A stretch of DNA of 64,000 nucleotides. Source: Lodderomyces elongisporus. Its lineage: Eukaryota > Ascomycota > Pichiomycetes > Serinales > Debaryomycetaceae. Position 1 is the first letter of the stretch; every line of letters starts with the position of its first letter. Both the position numbers and the translations under genes were made by a program. Positions 30,386-40,319 of this stretch are shown here, piece after piece. Below the pieces are notes generated by a model. That model did not search any database and was not told the origin of the DNA. It was given only the letters and a program-made list of their open reading frames with translations. Where the stretch lies: assembly GCF_030384665.1 (NCBI RefSeq), contig NC_083675.1, positions 1,856,001 through 1,920,000 of the forward strand, read 5' to 3'.

Positions 30386-32743
30386 ATGACCCCTAAGGCC
30401 AAAGAGACTAATTCAGATATCTTTGATGAAAGACTTGGCACTATACTACCGTCATACTCCATGTATGCCTCAACATTGGGGCTTGATGCCTCTGTTGCTG
30501 AAAGTGGCCAAGATCAAGATGTGCCTCCACCAAATTACGATTCCACCTCGGTACCAACAGCACCAACAGCACTAACGACTATGCCATCTACTCCAACATC
30601 ATTGACAAGTCCAACCACCCCAGCATATTCAAATGGACTAATGTTAACACCAAATTTGTCGCATTCTTCTTTACCAAATTCGCAATCTACAAGTCCCGTA
30701 CTACGACCGCAGAGTCCAGAAAGGGGCAATAGCAACTCGCTAGTTCCAGTTCTACTGGCTCCAGCTCTTGGGAGATCGGGAACTCCATTGATTGTTACTG
30801 ATCAATATAGTTGGAAAGAGACAATTTTGGACAATGCTCATAGGATCCCCAATTTAACTTTTGAGGACCACGAGATTTCTAGATCTGTTGTAATCAAAAT
30901 ATATTATACCAAGGATATTGGAGAAATTGGGAAGGAGCCCGAGATAATTGATCCTTCATTGTACGAGTTCAAGCAAGGAGATTTGTTGAATGGATTTATT
31001 ACTATTCAAAATACATCGGATAAACGTATTCCTTTCGATATGTTTTATTTGTTATTTGAAGGGAACTTTATGGTTGCCAACTCAGCCGATGCGAAAGATA
31101 CAGTGCCAAAAAAGATTCATCGGTTTTTGGAAATGTTTGACTTTTCAGGAAGCTGGAATACCGGGTATATCAATAGACTAAAGTCAGAGACAAGAAGTGT
31201 GCATTATGGTGCCGATGATAATCCCCGCGATCCACGAGACGGCTCGTATCTATTCTTTGTTCCAAAACGTGAGATTTTACCAAATAGAATTTATAAACGG
31301 TTTTTCTCGTTTAGAATTCCTCGCAATTTATTAGACACAGTGTGTAATGAGCATAATCTATCGCGACACATGGAGTTACCACCAACTTTGGGGTTATCGA
31401 GATGGGAGACTGCACATTGCCCAGAAAAGGAGAGGACGAGGCTACGGGACTTTTCAATTTTAAATTCGTCAATATCTTATGGTGCAATGGCAAGATTTAT
31501 TGGCAGGAAACTGAAATGGGAGAAGGAGTTTGGTAAATTTAAAGTTCCCAAAACTCGTTTCAATGCAAAATTGGTTAATCCTATTGGTGATGAGTATGTG
31601 ATTTTAAAAGAGTTGACAAATTTTGTTAGAGTTGTTGCTGAATCCAATTCTCCTAGTGAACTGGAAAAGCTTATGAAGAAGGTTGAAAATAAATTATTGT
31701 ATGATAACTTGATCAAGCAAGCCGACGAAAAAATTGAGCTGGGCCATCGGTTGATCAAAGCCCTGAAGAATACCAAGGCGGAGTTCAATTTTCAAGCGGG
31801 ACAAGAAATGACTCAAGAAGAGATTGATTTGGCAAAAGTGAGACAAAGTTATAAGCGAGAAGTTGATACAGCGCGAAGTTCAAAGTCTGGTATCTTTTCC
31901 AATAAAGACACAGAATATTACGAAATGTTTGTACCCATTATCAAGAAACACTTGACTGGGGCGAAAAACATGGGTGTGCTTCAGGTAAAGACCCCCAAAA
32001 TCGAATACCATATCTCATACATACCGCCACCAAATTTTAGGGAAGATGTGGATCTTAATTTGGCACGGGACTGGAACTTGTCGATTCCCATTGAAATGGT
32101 TGTCACGTCGCGTTCATTAACGGAAAAGTCATTTAAGCCACCTACAATCAAAGAGTTTAATGCCGAGTTTGTAGTTCATACAATCAGTTCGATGAACTAC
32201 CCTATTGGGCTTGAGTTTAACCATGATCTTGTTTACAACAAGGTTCCACACAATTATAAAGAATATGAAGATAAGGATACATTCAAGAAAAATATCGTTC
32301 AGCCAATTAAAAAACAGCTTGAAGAGTTGCACACTATTTCGCACGTTTTGGGTTCGGAGAGGTTCCGTATGAACAAGCAGTTGCTTCATGATTTGACATC
32401 CATCAGCGAGTTGGAGGAAAAAGTGATGAAATTGTCTGTGTTGAATTGCAAAGTAAATGGCAAGAATTTCAAAAATGAGAATTTGCCGTGGGTTATTAAG
32501 AAAGAGCCGCAATTGAATACGATTACTGCAAAGGCATCATTTGATTTTAATGTAAACCTAGAAAAACTTACATTGAAAGGCAGTAGCAGCAACCCAGAAA
32601 CAAAATCATTCAACACCATGAGTTTAGTTCCAAATTTCCAAGCATGCTATATGTGCAGGTTTTACCATATTAATATCAAGATACATTTAAGTGGAGGTGA
32701 TTGTGCAAGGCTCAAAGTACCTGTTTTTATAGACAAAACTTAA
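30386..32743 (+). CDS. BUL1: Bul1/Bul2-type arrestin-related Rsp5 adaptor (copy B)
   Basis: A 785-residue tandem paralogue of copy A. It keeps the N-terminal GTILPSYSMY block, the PPxY motif (P48-P49-N-Y51), the YSWKETILDN entry to the core, FKQGDLLNGFITIQN, FDMFYLLFEGNFMV, IHRFLEMFDFSGSW and the C-terminal NFQACYMCRFYHINI block. By eye, roughly two thirds of residues in the central arrestin-like block are shared with copy A. The linker after the PPxY motif is wholly different (Pro/Thr/Ser-rich here, Ser/Ala-rich in A). This suggests an old tandem duplication with both copies under constraint. It probably recruits Rsp5 to different cargo, by inference. Confidence 0.88.
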   Translation: MTPKAKETNSDIFDERLGTILPSYSMYASTLGLDASVAESGQDQDVPPPNYDSTSVPTAPTALTTMPSTPTSLTSPTTPAYSNGLMLTPNLSHSSLPNSQSTSPVLRPQSPERGNSNSLVPVLLAPALGRSGTPLIVTDQYSWKETILDNAHRIPNLTFEDHEISRSVVIKIYYTKDIGEIGKEPEIIDPSLYEFKQGDLLNGFITIQNTSDKRIPFDMFYLLFEGNFMVANSADAKDTVPKKIHRFLEMFDFSGSWNTGYINRLKSETRSVHYGADDNPRDPRDGSYLFFVPKREILPNRIYKRFFSFRIPRNLLDTVCNEHNLSRHMELPPTLGLSRWETAHCPEKERTRLRDFSILNSSISYGAMARFIGRKLKWEKEFGKFKVPKTRFNAKLVNPIGDEYVILKELTNFVRVVAESNSPSELEKLMKKVENKLLYDNLIKQADEKIELGHRLIKALKNTKAEFNFQAGQEMTQEEIDLAKVRQSYKREVDTARSSKSGIFSNKDTEYYEMFVPIIKKHLTGAKNMGVLQVKTPKIEYHISYIPPPNFREDVDLNLARDWNLSIPIEMVVTSRSLTEKSFKPPTIKEFNAEFVVHTISSMNYPIGLEFNHDLVYNKVPHNYKEYEDKDTFKKNIVQPIKKQLEELHTISHVLGSERFRMNKQLLHDLTSISELEEKVMKLSVLNCKVNGKNFKNENLPWVIKKEPQLNTITAKASFDFNVNLEKLTLKGSSSNPETKSFNTMSLVPNFQACYMCRFYHINIKIHLSGGDCARLKVPVFIDKT

Positions 32744-33429
32744 GAGGGGAATTTTTCTTGTGAAGCACTTTCAGAGTGTTACTAAAGTGAGTAGATTTTG
32801 ATAGACTAATGACTGATGATGACATTTTTTAAAGTTAGCAACGTTTTTATTTTGCTTTATTTTGCTTTATTTTGTTTCATTTCTCTTTTTCCTCTTTTGT
32901 TTCTTGTTTTTTTTAAAAAAAGAACGAGGCACAGTTCTATGGCAAGCCCGAATTACATTTTTCATGTAGAATATATCGTTGAATGCATGGGAGTAGGATG
33001 AAAACAGACCAAATAATTTACAAACAAACAAACAATTGCTAAAGGAAAGGGTTCTTTTTCATCGGTGTTTCTTTTCTTTTCCGTTTCTTTTGTTTTTTTT
33101 TCAAATAAAAAATAGAAATTCTAAAAATTGCATGAAATGATGTCACACTTGTAGAGGAGAGCATTAAGCATGGTAGATATTTAATGCTTGCCAAGTTGAC
33201 CAGAAGAAATAAATGATTTTAAAAGACACAAGGGAGATGGTAAAGTTAGGGGAAAAGCAGTTGTGGTAATAGTAATAGTTGTAGTTGTGGTAGTTGTGGT
33301 AATAGTTTTGGTAGGTGTAGTTGATATTGTGGTTAGGAGAATGTTATTTATTGTATACTTTGCACGCAGCCCCTGAATTTCCGATATTGGCTTTAACTCA
33401 TGCAATCACCTTTTCCATCCTCTTTTTTT

Positions 33430-33493
33430 TTCTTCTTCTTCTTCTTCTTCTTCTTCTATTATTTGTTTGTTTGTTTGTTTGTTTGTTTGTTTT
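33430..33493. repeat. (TTC)n followed by (GTTT)n
   Basis: About nine TTC units, a short break, then about seven GTTT units. Confidence 0.9.
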
Positions 33494-34513
33494 ACTATTA
33501 GTAGGTTCAGAGACCAATAAAACTGACGTCATGAGACTCGACGAAACATTGTTGATGCCAATAGCAATTGAGTCAATTGGAGGTCTCCTATATCGATGTC
33601 CACAATGTGATGTAATGCCACACCCGAATTTCAGATGAAACAGTCCATTTGGCAAGTGTGGTGTAGACTATGTAAACTATGTAAACTATATTGGATAGTG
33701 TATGTCCAAGTGTGTATTTTGGAGGAAAAAACGCTTTAGCTTGCTCTCTGACACTGTGTCATTCTGATTGTTTTTGGCTCTGTTGTCTGTATTGGTAAAA
33801 TACTTAGAGAAAGAATTACACAAAAAAACCACACCCCAAAGTTTGGAGAACATTTTTTCTTCAATACTTTTTTTATTTAATTTTTATTTTATTTTTTATT
33901 CTTATTTTTTATTTATTTTATTTTTACTTTTTTTTTCGAGGGAAAATAAACAATTTCACACTTTATTTCAAAATGTTTACTTTTCTTTCTTTTGGGAGTG
34001 AGGTAGGGGGGTTGAAGACAAAACACACCACCAATACCAACCACTTAAGACTGACCCAACAACTTCTTTGCCCCCTCAATTCCAAAATAAATTGAAAATT
34101 GCTTGGTTAATGAATAGGTACAATTCGAAATAGCAACATTTGCTACCGAACTTTCAATTGTGGCTTGCAATACCAACAGCTCGCATCAAAGTGAAATTTT
34201 CTCTCTCTTCCATTCTCTACTGCTTTTTATTTTTTATTTTTTATATTCTTTATTTTTTATTTTTTTATTCTCTATTTTTTTTTTTTTTTGCAACTTTGCA
34301 CCCATTTTTTAGGAATAGCAACATAGTAGAAAGTAAAGTAGACAGTGTTCTTGTTCTCCTCACAATAGAAGACTGAACAAAGTAGTGGAAATACAATTGC
34401 TCTTTATTTTGTTTTAATTTCTCCCCCCCCTTTTTTTATTGCCCTCTTTTACATTTATTTATTTTTATTTTTTATTCTTTATGTTGCAAAGAGCAAACTT
34501 AAATATTAAAGTA

Positions 34514-34525
34514 GGGGGGGGGGGG
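34514..34525. repeat. G12 homopolymer with AGGGG core
   Basis: Twelve G preceded by A, so it also matches a stress-response-element core (AGGGG). A further match, CCCCT, lies at 34072. The homopolymer makes the motif match uninformative on its own. Confidence 0.7.
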
Positions 34526-34641
34526 AAGAGGAGGAGGTTATTAATAGTGTTGGTAGTTGTAATAGTAATAGTAGTAGTAAAAGAGAAGAGGAGAGTTAAC
34601 AAAGGAGAAGAATAGATGATCATGAAGCGCAAGCTTAAGGG

Positions 34642-34666
34642 TACCGCAATGTTGACAATTGCGGTA
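34642..34666. promoter_or_regulatory. Inverted repeat TACCGCAAT-N7-ATTGCGGTA
   Basis: A perfect 9-base inverted repeat centred about 80 bases upstream of the TATA box of the hydrophilin-like gene. The arms hold CCG and CGG triplets 15 bases apart, as in sites for Zn2Cys6 factors, but the spacing is not one I can match to a known factor. Confidence 0.5.
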
Positions 34667-34733
34667 AAACGTGGCTCTTACCAAAGCAATCTTTGGAAAT
34701 CTCAATGGCTCAATTGTGGAGCTGAATTTGGAA

Positions 34734-34741
34734 TATATAAA
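34734..34741 (+). promoter_or_regulatory. TATA box (TATATAAA)
   Basis: Strong TATA element about 200 bases before the ATG at 34944, fitting an inducible, highly expressed gene. Confidence 0.6.
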
Positions 34742-34943
34742 GAGACCAATTCTTCCATCAATCTGTCTCTAGATCCAAATCTCAAATCTTCTTTTTTCTT
34801 TTTTCTCTTTATATCTTTTTACATTACAATCAATATCGAATACTTCTTCATCACAGCAAGAAATATAGATATAGAATAATTACTACAACAACAACTACAT
34901 TTTTTTTTTTAAACAAAAAAACAAATAACTTCAAACTTACACA

Positions 34944-36098
34944 ATGGGTTTAACCGACAAATTGAAAGGACTTAAAAAGGACGACGTTGATAACGCCAAC
35001 CAACAAGCTGGTAAATATGCCGGAGGTAAGGACGGCCAAACAGGTACTGACTTTGCTCAAGAAAAATACCAAGAACGTTATGGTAACAAGTCTTCTTCTG
35101 GTACTACTGGTTCAGGCACAGGCTCAAACACCGGTGCTGGTGTAGGCAGTGGTGCCGCTGGTGCAGGTGCTGCAGGTGTTGGTGCTGGAGCTTACGGTGC
35201 AGGTCAATCCGGCTCCCACGGTACACACGGTACCTCTTCAGGTACTACCGATGCCTACGGTAACCAAACCACCGGTTCACATGGTACACATGGTACACAT
35301 GGTTCAGATGCTTATGGTAATCAATCCACCACATCATCGTCTGGCTACGGTGACAAGTCATCCTCGACTGGTTACGGAAACCAAGGTTACGACAGCACCT
35401 CGACTTCTGGTCAACATGGTCACCACAGCGGTAACCACCACTCCTCAACTGGTCACTCTGGTACAGGTACTGGAGCTACCGCTGCTACTGGAGCTGCCGG
35501 TGCTGCAGCTTACGGATCATCTGGTCATGGTTCAGCAGGCCAATCGGCTGTAAACTCTGGTAATGCTGGTTACAGTACTACCAATCCATCTACAAGCAAT
35601 GCACCATACGGTTCTGGTGGTGACGGTTTGCCAAGCAAAACTAGTGCTGGTGAATACAACCAAACTGCACACGGATCTCATGGTACTCATGGTACTCATG
35701 GTACTCACGGTACCACTGGTACCTCTGCTACTTCTGGCGCTTATGGTAATGAGTACTCACTGGGTCAACACTCTGGTACTGGTTCAGGTCTCACTGGTCA
35801 CCACGATTCATCCAAGCATGCTACTGGTTCCAACTACAACAACACCCAAGGATCTAACTACGGTACAACAGGTTCAGGATACGGTTCAGGTTCAGGTTCA
35901 GGTGTAGGTGCAGGATCCACTGGTACTACCGGATACGGTTCTTCAGGTACATCAGGTTCCTCATCTGGCCACCACTTCAAGACTGGTAACGACACCTTGG
36001 ATGCCAAGATTGCTCAATTGCCAGACCACTTGAAGGAGGAAGCACACCGTGAATTCAACAAGGGTTACGAAGCTGCTAAGTCCCAATACAGATCATAA
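34944..36098 (+). CDS. Gly/Ser/Thr/His-rich hydrophilin-like protein
   Basis: A 384-residue protein that I do not recognise by name. Residues 1-49 are charged and Gln-rich (MGLTDKLKGLKKDD...QEKYQERYGNK). Residues 50-342 are almost wholly Gly, Ser, Thr, His, Tyr, Asn and Ala, with repeated HGT triplets (91-97, 111-120, 243-257) and repeated AYGNQ/AYGNE blocks. Residues 345-384 form a conserved-looking helical end (LDAKIAQLPDHLKEEAHREF). There is no signal peptide, Cys or membrane segment, so it is soluble and probably disordered, as hydrophilins and stress proteins are. Codon use is highly biased (GGT, TAC, AAC, AAG), which implies strong expression. The promoter has a TATA box and a 9-base inverted repeat. 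A stress or desiccation role is inference; a cell-surface protein is unlikely. Confidence 0.8.
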   Translation: MGLTDKLKGLKKDDVDNANQQAGKYAGGKDGQTGTDFAQEKYQERYGNKSSSGTTGSGTGSNTGAGVGSGAAGAGAAGVGAGAYGAGQSGSHGTHGTSSGTTDAYGNQTTGSHGTHGTHGSDAYGNQSTTSSSGYGDKSSSTGYGNQGYDSTSTSGQHGHHSGNHHSSTGHSGTGTGATAATGAAGAAAYGSSGHGSAGQSAVNSGNAGYSTTNPSTSNAPYGSGGDGLPSKTSAGEYNQTAHGSHGTHGTHGTHGTTGTSATSGAYGNEYSLGQHSGTGSGLTGHHDSSKHATGSNYNNTQGSNYGTTGSGYGSGSGSGVGAGSTGTTGYGSSGTSGSSSGHHFKTGNDTLDAKIAQLPDHLKEEAHREFNKGYEAAKSQYRS

Positions 36099-36616
36099 TG
36101 GTACTGATGTGCCAGTATAAATTTATAATTTATTATTTTGTATTTGTATTCTATTTTTATACAGTTTGTATACTTTGTTTCAATTGAATAAATTTAAAAA
36201 TTTGAATTTGAAATTATTACTGAAGTTTAAAATAATCATATATTGTAAATGAAGTAGAGGAGAAAGTAGAAATCAAATGGAGGGCAGCATTTATAATGTC
36301 TATTTTTTTTTATTTGTCTGCCGGTGAAATTTTTTTAGCAAATATCAATATCCAATGTAGTTTAAAACACATAACAAAGCATTGTGATGATGAATGTTTG
36401 TAAAGTTTCAATGTTACCAACATGGTAAATTATCAAATGATTAATTGTAGAAAAGAAAAGGAAAAGAAAGGAAAAAAAAAGAATAAATGCAAAGAAAAGA
36501 AAAGAAAAGAATAGTAGAACAAAATTATTGGGTCAATGTGCTTTTTACCTTTTTCTTGTCCATTTTCTTTTTTTTTTTATCGAAAAAAAGTGTTTTTTAA
36601 TCTATATACATTATTT
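36099..36616. other. Convergent spacer, hydrophilin-like gene / MRPL15
   Basis: 518 AT-rich bases with A/G-rich tandem AAAGG/AAAAG variants at 36450-36510. No gene is seen. Confidence 0.6.
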
Positions 36617-37387
36617 CTATTGGTTCGTGACAAGTTGCTTTGTAATCTCTTCAAGCCCTTTCATAATCTTTTCCCCAATAAACTCTTCTGCCACATCCTT
36701 CCCGTGGTAAAAATTGACTGCTCCAATTAAACTGTGTACAAGCTGACCGCTAACTTTTAATTCACCACTAGCTTCAAAACTTGCTGTAGGGTCTCGAGAT
36801 ACCCAAAACATGGTTTTATTTAAATTTTCGACTTTGGCAAAATATCCAGCAGCATCTCGTCCGCTAAGTTCTTTCGAGTAGAGACTGCCCAACTTGGTCA
36901 AATCCTTACCTTCAATTTTGATCTTATCTGGAGTAGTTGATTGTTGATGTATAACGTATTTTGCCGTGTATAATTTGAGTAGCTTAGAGCCCATCACCGA
37001 TAACTTGATATTGTATGGCTTCATTCCATTACCAAAGGATTTGTGAGTAATGATTTGTAAAGCTACATCATCGGGTATTTGATATTTCGAACCTAAAAAG
37101 GATTTGATCAGACTTAAGGTTTGGTCATTAGCTCCGTATTGCACACCCTTTTGGTTCTTGAATACCTCCTTGGGGTCTCTTTTCAAACCTTCTATCCTAG
37201 AACCGCTATGCAAGTAAATTGATCTCGTGAATGTCTTGTTGAAAGTGTTGAGAAAGTTGGAGGAGTTAAAGGAGTTAAAGTTGGAGATTGTGGTTGGCAT
37301 TCTTCTTCTTAAAGTTTGTGTGCTTGAAAGCTGGCTCAGCCTGCTCTTCAAAAGGTTGTTTGATTGCACAACCGACCGTACGCTCAT
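36617..37387 (-). CDS. MRPL15: Mitochondrial large-subunit ribosomal protein mL57 (Mrpl15)
   Basis: A 256-residue protein. Mrpl15/mL57 is a fungal-specific mitoribosomal protein derived from an RNase III fold. The first about 55 residues are Arg/Ser/Asn-rich without acidic residues, like a mitochondrial presequence. The RNase III-like part begins at about residue 85, with IPDDVALQIITHKSFGNGMKPYN, which lines up with the yeast protein, then LGSLYSKELSGRDAA and the C-terminal GQLVHSLIGAVNFYHG. The catalytic acidic signature of true RNase III is not evident, as expected for this structural subunit. Start ATG at 37387. It is divergent from ROK1. Confidence 0.9.
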   Translation of the reverse strand: MSVRSVVQSNNLLKSRLSQLSSTQTLRRRMPTTISNFNSFNSSNFLNTFNKTFTRSIYLHSGSRIEGLKRDPKEVFKNQKGVQYGANDQTLSLIKSFLGSKYQIPDDVALQIITHKSFGNGMKPYNIKLSVMGSKLLKLYTAKYVIHQQSTTPDKIKIEGKDLTKLGSLYSKELSGRDAAGYFAKVENLNKTMFWVSRDPTASFEASGELKVSGQLVHSLIGAVNFYHGKDVAEEFIGEKIMKGLEEITKQLVTNQ

Positions 37388-37994
37388 TTTCGTTTCACAG
37401 TATTATAAATCTCTTGTGTATCCGTCTTCTTCCAAACTATAGCTTGCTGAGTTGGATTTTAAATATGGTATTAGACGTTGACAACTATATGCGTTCTTTT
37501 CTTTACACTTTTTCTATTTTTTCTTTGGTTTTCGTTTTCGTTTTTCGTTTTCGTTTTCGTTTTTTTTTTTTTTTTACATCTGGTGAGAAATGCAACAAAT
37601 TTTTTTTTTTATTACCCTCTTCATGTTTTTCCCTAACTGTTGATTTTTAACTGTGTGAAACAAAGAGACAATTTGTATTTGTATTTGTGAGTGCGAGTGC
37701 GAGTGAAAGTGTTTAATTGTTTGTTAATGATATTATACTGGTGAAATGCGAATGGTAGCGATACTATCACCTAAAGATATGTTTCTAAGATGAGACTCTC
37801 TCCTCTTCCCAGTCTTGATCCAGGTCATCTCAAATATGTACGACTTACTTCTGGAATAACTACAGCTTTCACATTCACAAATCCCATAAACTACGAGTAA
37901 TTTATTCAACCAATAAGAAAAAAACAAAACACAAACATTTTAATATTTTACCTATAGTCACTGCATCAACTTTATTTTATTTTGCTTACACAGG
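37388..37994. promoter_or_regulatory. Divergent promoter region MRPL15 / ROK1
   Basis: 607 bases. It includes a TTTTCG repeat block (37525-37560), GTGCGA repeats (about 37690) and a GATGAG motif at 37789-37794, 200 bases before ROK1. That motif resembles the core of the PAC element of ribosome-biogenesis genes, which would suit ROK1, but six bases prove little. Confidence 0.4.
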
Positions 37995-39656
37995 ATGGAT
38001 ATTTTCAGGATTCTTAGTAGAGGTGCCAGTATCAACAAGAAAAAGGATCAAACGTCTACCAACTCATCACTTATCAAACTGTCACTGCCGAGTACTGCGA
38101 ATAAACATGAACATCTTCTTGATGAGGTCGAGAGAGAAACAGACTTTTTCAGAACAAAAAGTCACCGCAAACTGGACGAACCATCATCAAAAATCTTAAA
38201 GTCCAAAAACAAGGACGAAGAACGTGAATCTGTTGCAGAAATTGTACCTCCACTTGAGTTAGAAAGTGAAGAGGACGCAAGAGTTTTCCGAAATCTGCAT
38301 AAATCGAAAGTTACAGGTGATGATATACCAATTCCAATTGGGTCATTTCAAGATATGATTGGAAGGTTCAAAATTGATAAAAGGGTGCTCTCCAATTTGT
38401 TAGACGCAGAGTTTGTTGAGCCAACACCCATTCAGTGCGAAGCTATCCCCATTACATTGACCAATAGAGACCTTATCGCGTGTGCACCAACTGGTTCTGG
38501 TAAGACTTTGGCATTTTTGATACCATTACTCCAACAACTCGTTTCTCAAAACGTGCTGAAAAACCACGGCATAAGAGGACTCATCATTTCACCAACAAAC
38601 GAGTTGGCTGTTCAAATATTCCAGCAGTTGGAAATTATCTCCAAAGGTAAAGGTCTCAACATAGCAATCTTATCCAAGCAGTTAGCTGGTAAAATAAGTA
38701 ATGACGTTGTCAAGGCCTCAAAATATGATATCCTTGTCTCTACCCCATTAAGACTTATCGATGTTGTCAAGCTAGGCAAAGTTGACCTTTCAAAAGTCAC
38801 TCAACTTGTTATTGATGAGGCAGACAAATTATTTGATCATGGATTTGCCGAGCAGACAGATGAGTTGTTATCCCATTGCACAAACGTCAAGATTAGGAAA
38901 TCCATGTTTTCAGCAACGATCCCTTCAGGTGTCGAGGAAATGGCTCACTCGATCATGAAGGACCCAATAAGGGTCATTATTGGCCACAAAGAAGCAGCAA
39001 GTAACACGATTGAGCAGAAATTAGTGTTTACAGGAAACGAAGAAGGTAAATTATTGGCAATCAGACAGATGATCCAGAACGGTGAGTTTAAACCTCCCAT
39101 TATTATATTTTTGCAATCGATTACCAGAGCCAAAGCTCTTTTCCATGAATTGGTATATGATAAGCTCAACGTCGATGTCATACATGCGGAGAGAACCCCA
39201 AAGCAAAGAGATGAGGTGATCAAACGTTTTAAAAATGGTGATATATGGGTTTTGATAACAACTGATGTTCTTGCAAGAGGTGTCGACTTCAAGGGCGTTA
39301 ACATGGTCATCAACTATGATGTACCTCAGAGTGCCCAGGCTTATGTACACAGAATAGGTAGAACTGGTCGAGGTGGTCGTTCTGGAAAAGCTGTTACATT
39401 TTTCACAAAGGAAGACGACAAGGCTGTCAAGCCAATAATCAATGTTATGAAGCAATCAGGATGCACAGATGGACTCAGCGATTGGATGGAGGATTTGGGA
39501 AAGCTTTCAAAAAGAGAAAAGCGAGCAGTTAAGACGCATGAGATTGAAAGGAAAAAGATTAGTACAGTACCGAGTGTTATTAAGCAAAAGAGGAAACAAA
39601 GACAAAATATGATTGAGGCTTCAAAACGAAGGAAGCAAGCCGAGTCAGAACAATAA
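37995..39656 (+). CDS. ROK1: Rok1, DEAD-box RNA helicase for 18S rRNA processing
   Basis: A 553-residue nucleolar ATP-dependent RNA helicase needed for early 18S rRNA processing in the small-subunit processome. The start [12 protein letters not shown] is almost that of the yeast protein. In order: [11 protein letters not shown], the Q motif ([11 protein letters not shown]), motif I (APTGSGKT, about 163-170), motif Ia (ISPTNELA), motif II (DEAD, in [10 protein letters not shown]), motif III (SAT), [28 protein letters not shown], and motif VI ([13 protein letters not shown]). The C-terminus is basic with [14 protein letters not shown]. All helicase motifs are intact, so it should be active. Confidence 0.97.
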   Translation: MDIFRILSRGASINKKKDQTSTNSSLIKLSLPSTANKHEHLLDEVERETDFFRTKSHRKLDEPSSKILKSKNKDEERESVAEIVPPLELESEEDARVFRNLHKSKVTGDDIPIPIGSFQDMIGRFKIDKRVLSNLLDAEFVEPTPIQCEAIPITLTNRDLIACAPTGSGKTLAFLIPLLQQLVSQNVLKNHGIRGLIISPTNELAVQIFQQLEIISKGKGLNIAILSKQLAGKISNDVVKASKYDILVSTPLRLIDVVKLGKVDLSKVTQLVIDEADKLFDHGFAEQTDELLSHCTNVKIRKSMFSATIPSGVEEMAHSIMKDPIRVIIGHKEAASNTIEQKLVFTGNEEGKLLAIRQMIQNGEFKPPIIIFLQSITRAKALFHELVYDKLNVDVIHAERTPKQRDEVIKRFKNGDIWVLITTDVLARGVDFKGVNMVINYDVPQSAQAYVHRIGRTGRGGRSGKAVTFFTKEDDKAVKPIINVMKQSGCTDGLSDWMEDLGKLSKREKRAVKTHEIERKKISTVPSVIKQKRKQRQNMIEASKRRKQAESEQ

Positions 39657-39730
39657 TGTAAGAGTATACATTACATATAATAGATACGTAGATATAAGTA
39701 AATTTTTTTTTTTAAAAAGTAAAGATAAAC

Positions 39731-39758
39731 ATATATATATATATATATATATATATAC
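39731..39758. repeat. (AT)n microsatellite
   Basis: About 28 alternating bases in the 285-base convergent spacer between ROK1 and ATP20. Confidence 0.9.
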
Positions 39759-39941
39759 AAATAAATTTATAAATATTTATATAAAGTGCTAAATCTCAAC
39801 TTTCCCACAAAACTTGTAAGCAAATTCAAAATTCAATTTGCAAAAGAATAGATTATTCTAGAATGTAATATACATGTTTCTCATCTTCATCATGACCAAT
39901 GTCTTTTTTCTCTCCAAAAATTCATTCTTCTACTTTCTTCC

Positions 39942-40319
39942 TTAATGGTGGTGCGAGTTGTCCAATTTTGGGTAACCAAATAAGCTTCTTCTTCCAATGA
40001 TTTCACCGAGTGAAAAGAAACCGACTATCTGGACACCGTAAACACCATATTGGACTGCTTGTTTAGTGTCTGGTCTGAATTTCTTAGCTTGCTCAATCAA
40101 TTTTTGTTGTTCTTGGGGTGACTTGATGAGCTTCACAGCACATTGGTATACGGATTCAAATTGTTTCCCTGTTGGAATGCCCATGCCTTCTTTTTGAATG
40201 ACATTCTTTGATAATTCTAAACCAACTTTGCTCCAGTAGATAGACTTTGTCACAAGTTCATTTGACTTGGAGATCAAGGAGTTAGCAAGACCAGCTGCTT
40301 TTGATACAATGGCGGACAT
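39942..40319 (-). CDS. ATP20: ATP synthase subunit g (Atp20)
   Basis: A 125-residue protein matching subunit g of the mitochondrial F1Fo-ATP synthase, a small membrane subunit that promotes dimerisation and cristae shape. Yeast-like segments: KSIYWSKVGLELSKNVIQKEG, PTGKQFESVYQ and the C-terminal membrane segment YGVYGVQIVGFFSLGEIIGRR. This segment carries the GxxxG-type stretch where the dimer motif is expected (here GVQIVGFFSLG). It ends with three histidines. Start ATG at 40319. It is convergent with ROK1 and in tandem with TMS1. Confidence 0.95.
   Translation of the reverse strand: MSAIVSKAAGLANSLISKSNELVTKSIYWSKVGLELSKNVIQKEGMGIPTGKQFESVYQCAVKLIKSPQEQQKLIEQAKKFRPDTKQAVQYGVYGVQIVGFFSLGEIIGRRSLFGYPKLDNSHHH

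Larger units (their letters stand above)
32744..34943. other. 2.2-kb spacer before the hydrophilin-like gene
   Basis: It contains TTTTGCTTTA/TTTTATTTG-type repeats (32850-32890), (TTC)n(GTTT)n at 33430-33493, T-rich low complexity at 33860-33930 and 34220-34290, and C8 and G12 runs. The last 330 bases are the likely promoter of the next gene. No gene is supported. Confidence 0.6.

Noticed and set aside
34616..34879. An 87-codon ORF upstream of the hydrophilin-like gene
   Set aside because: It spans the inverted repeat and TATA box of that gene and ends in low-complexity Phe, so it is promoter sequence.
35149..35907. Two long ORFs in another frame of the hydrophilin-like gene
   Set aside because: The repeated Gly/Thr/His codons keep another frame open; codon bias and conserved-looking ends support only the main frame.
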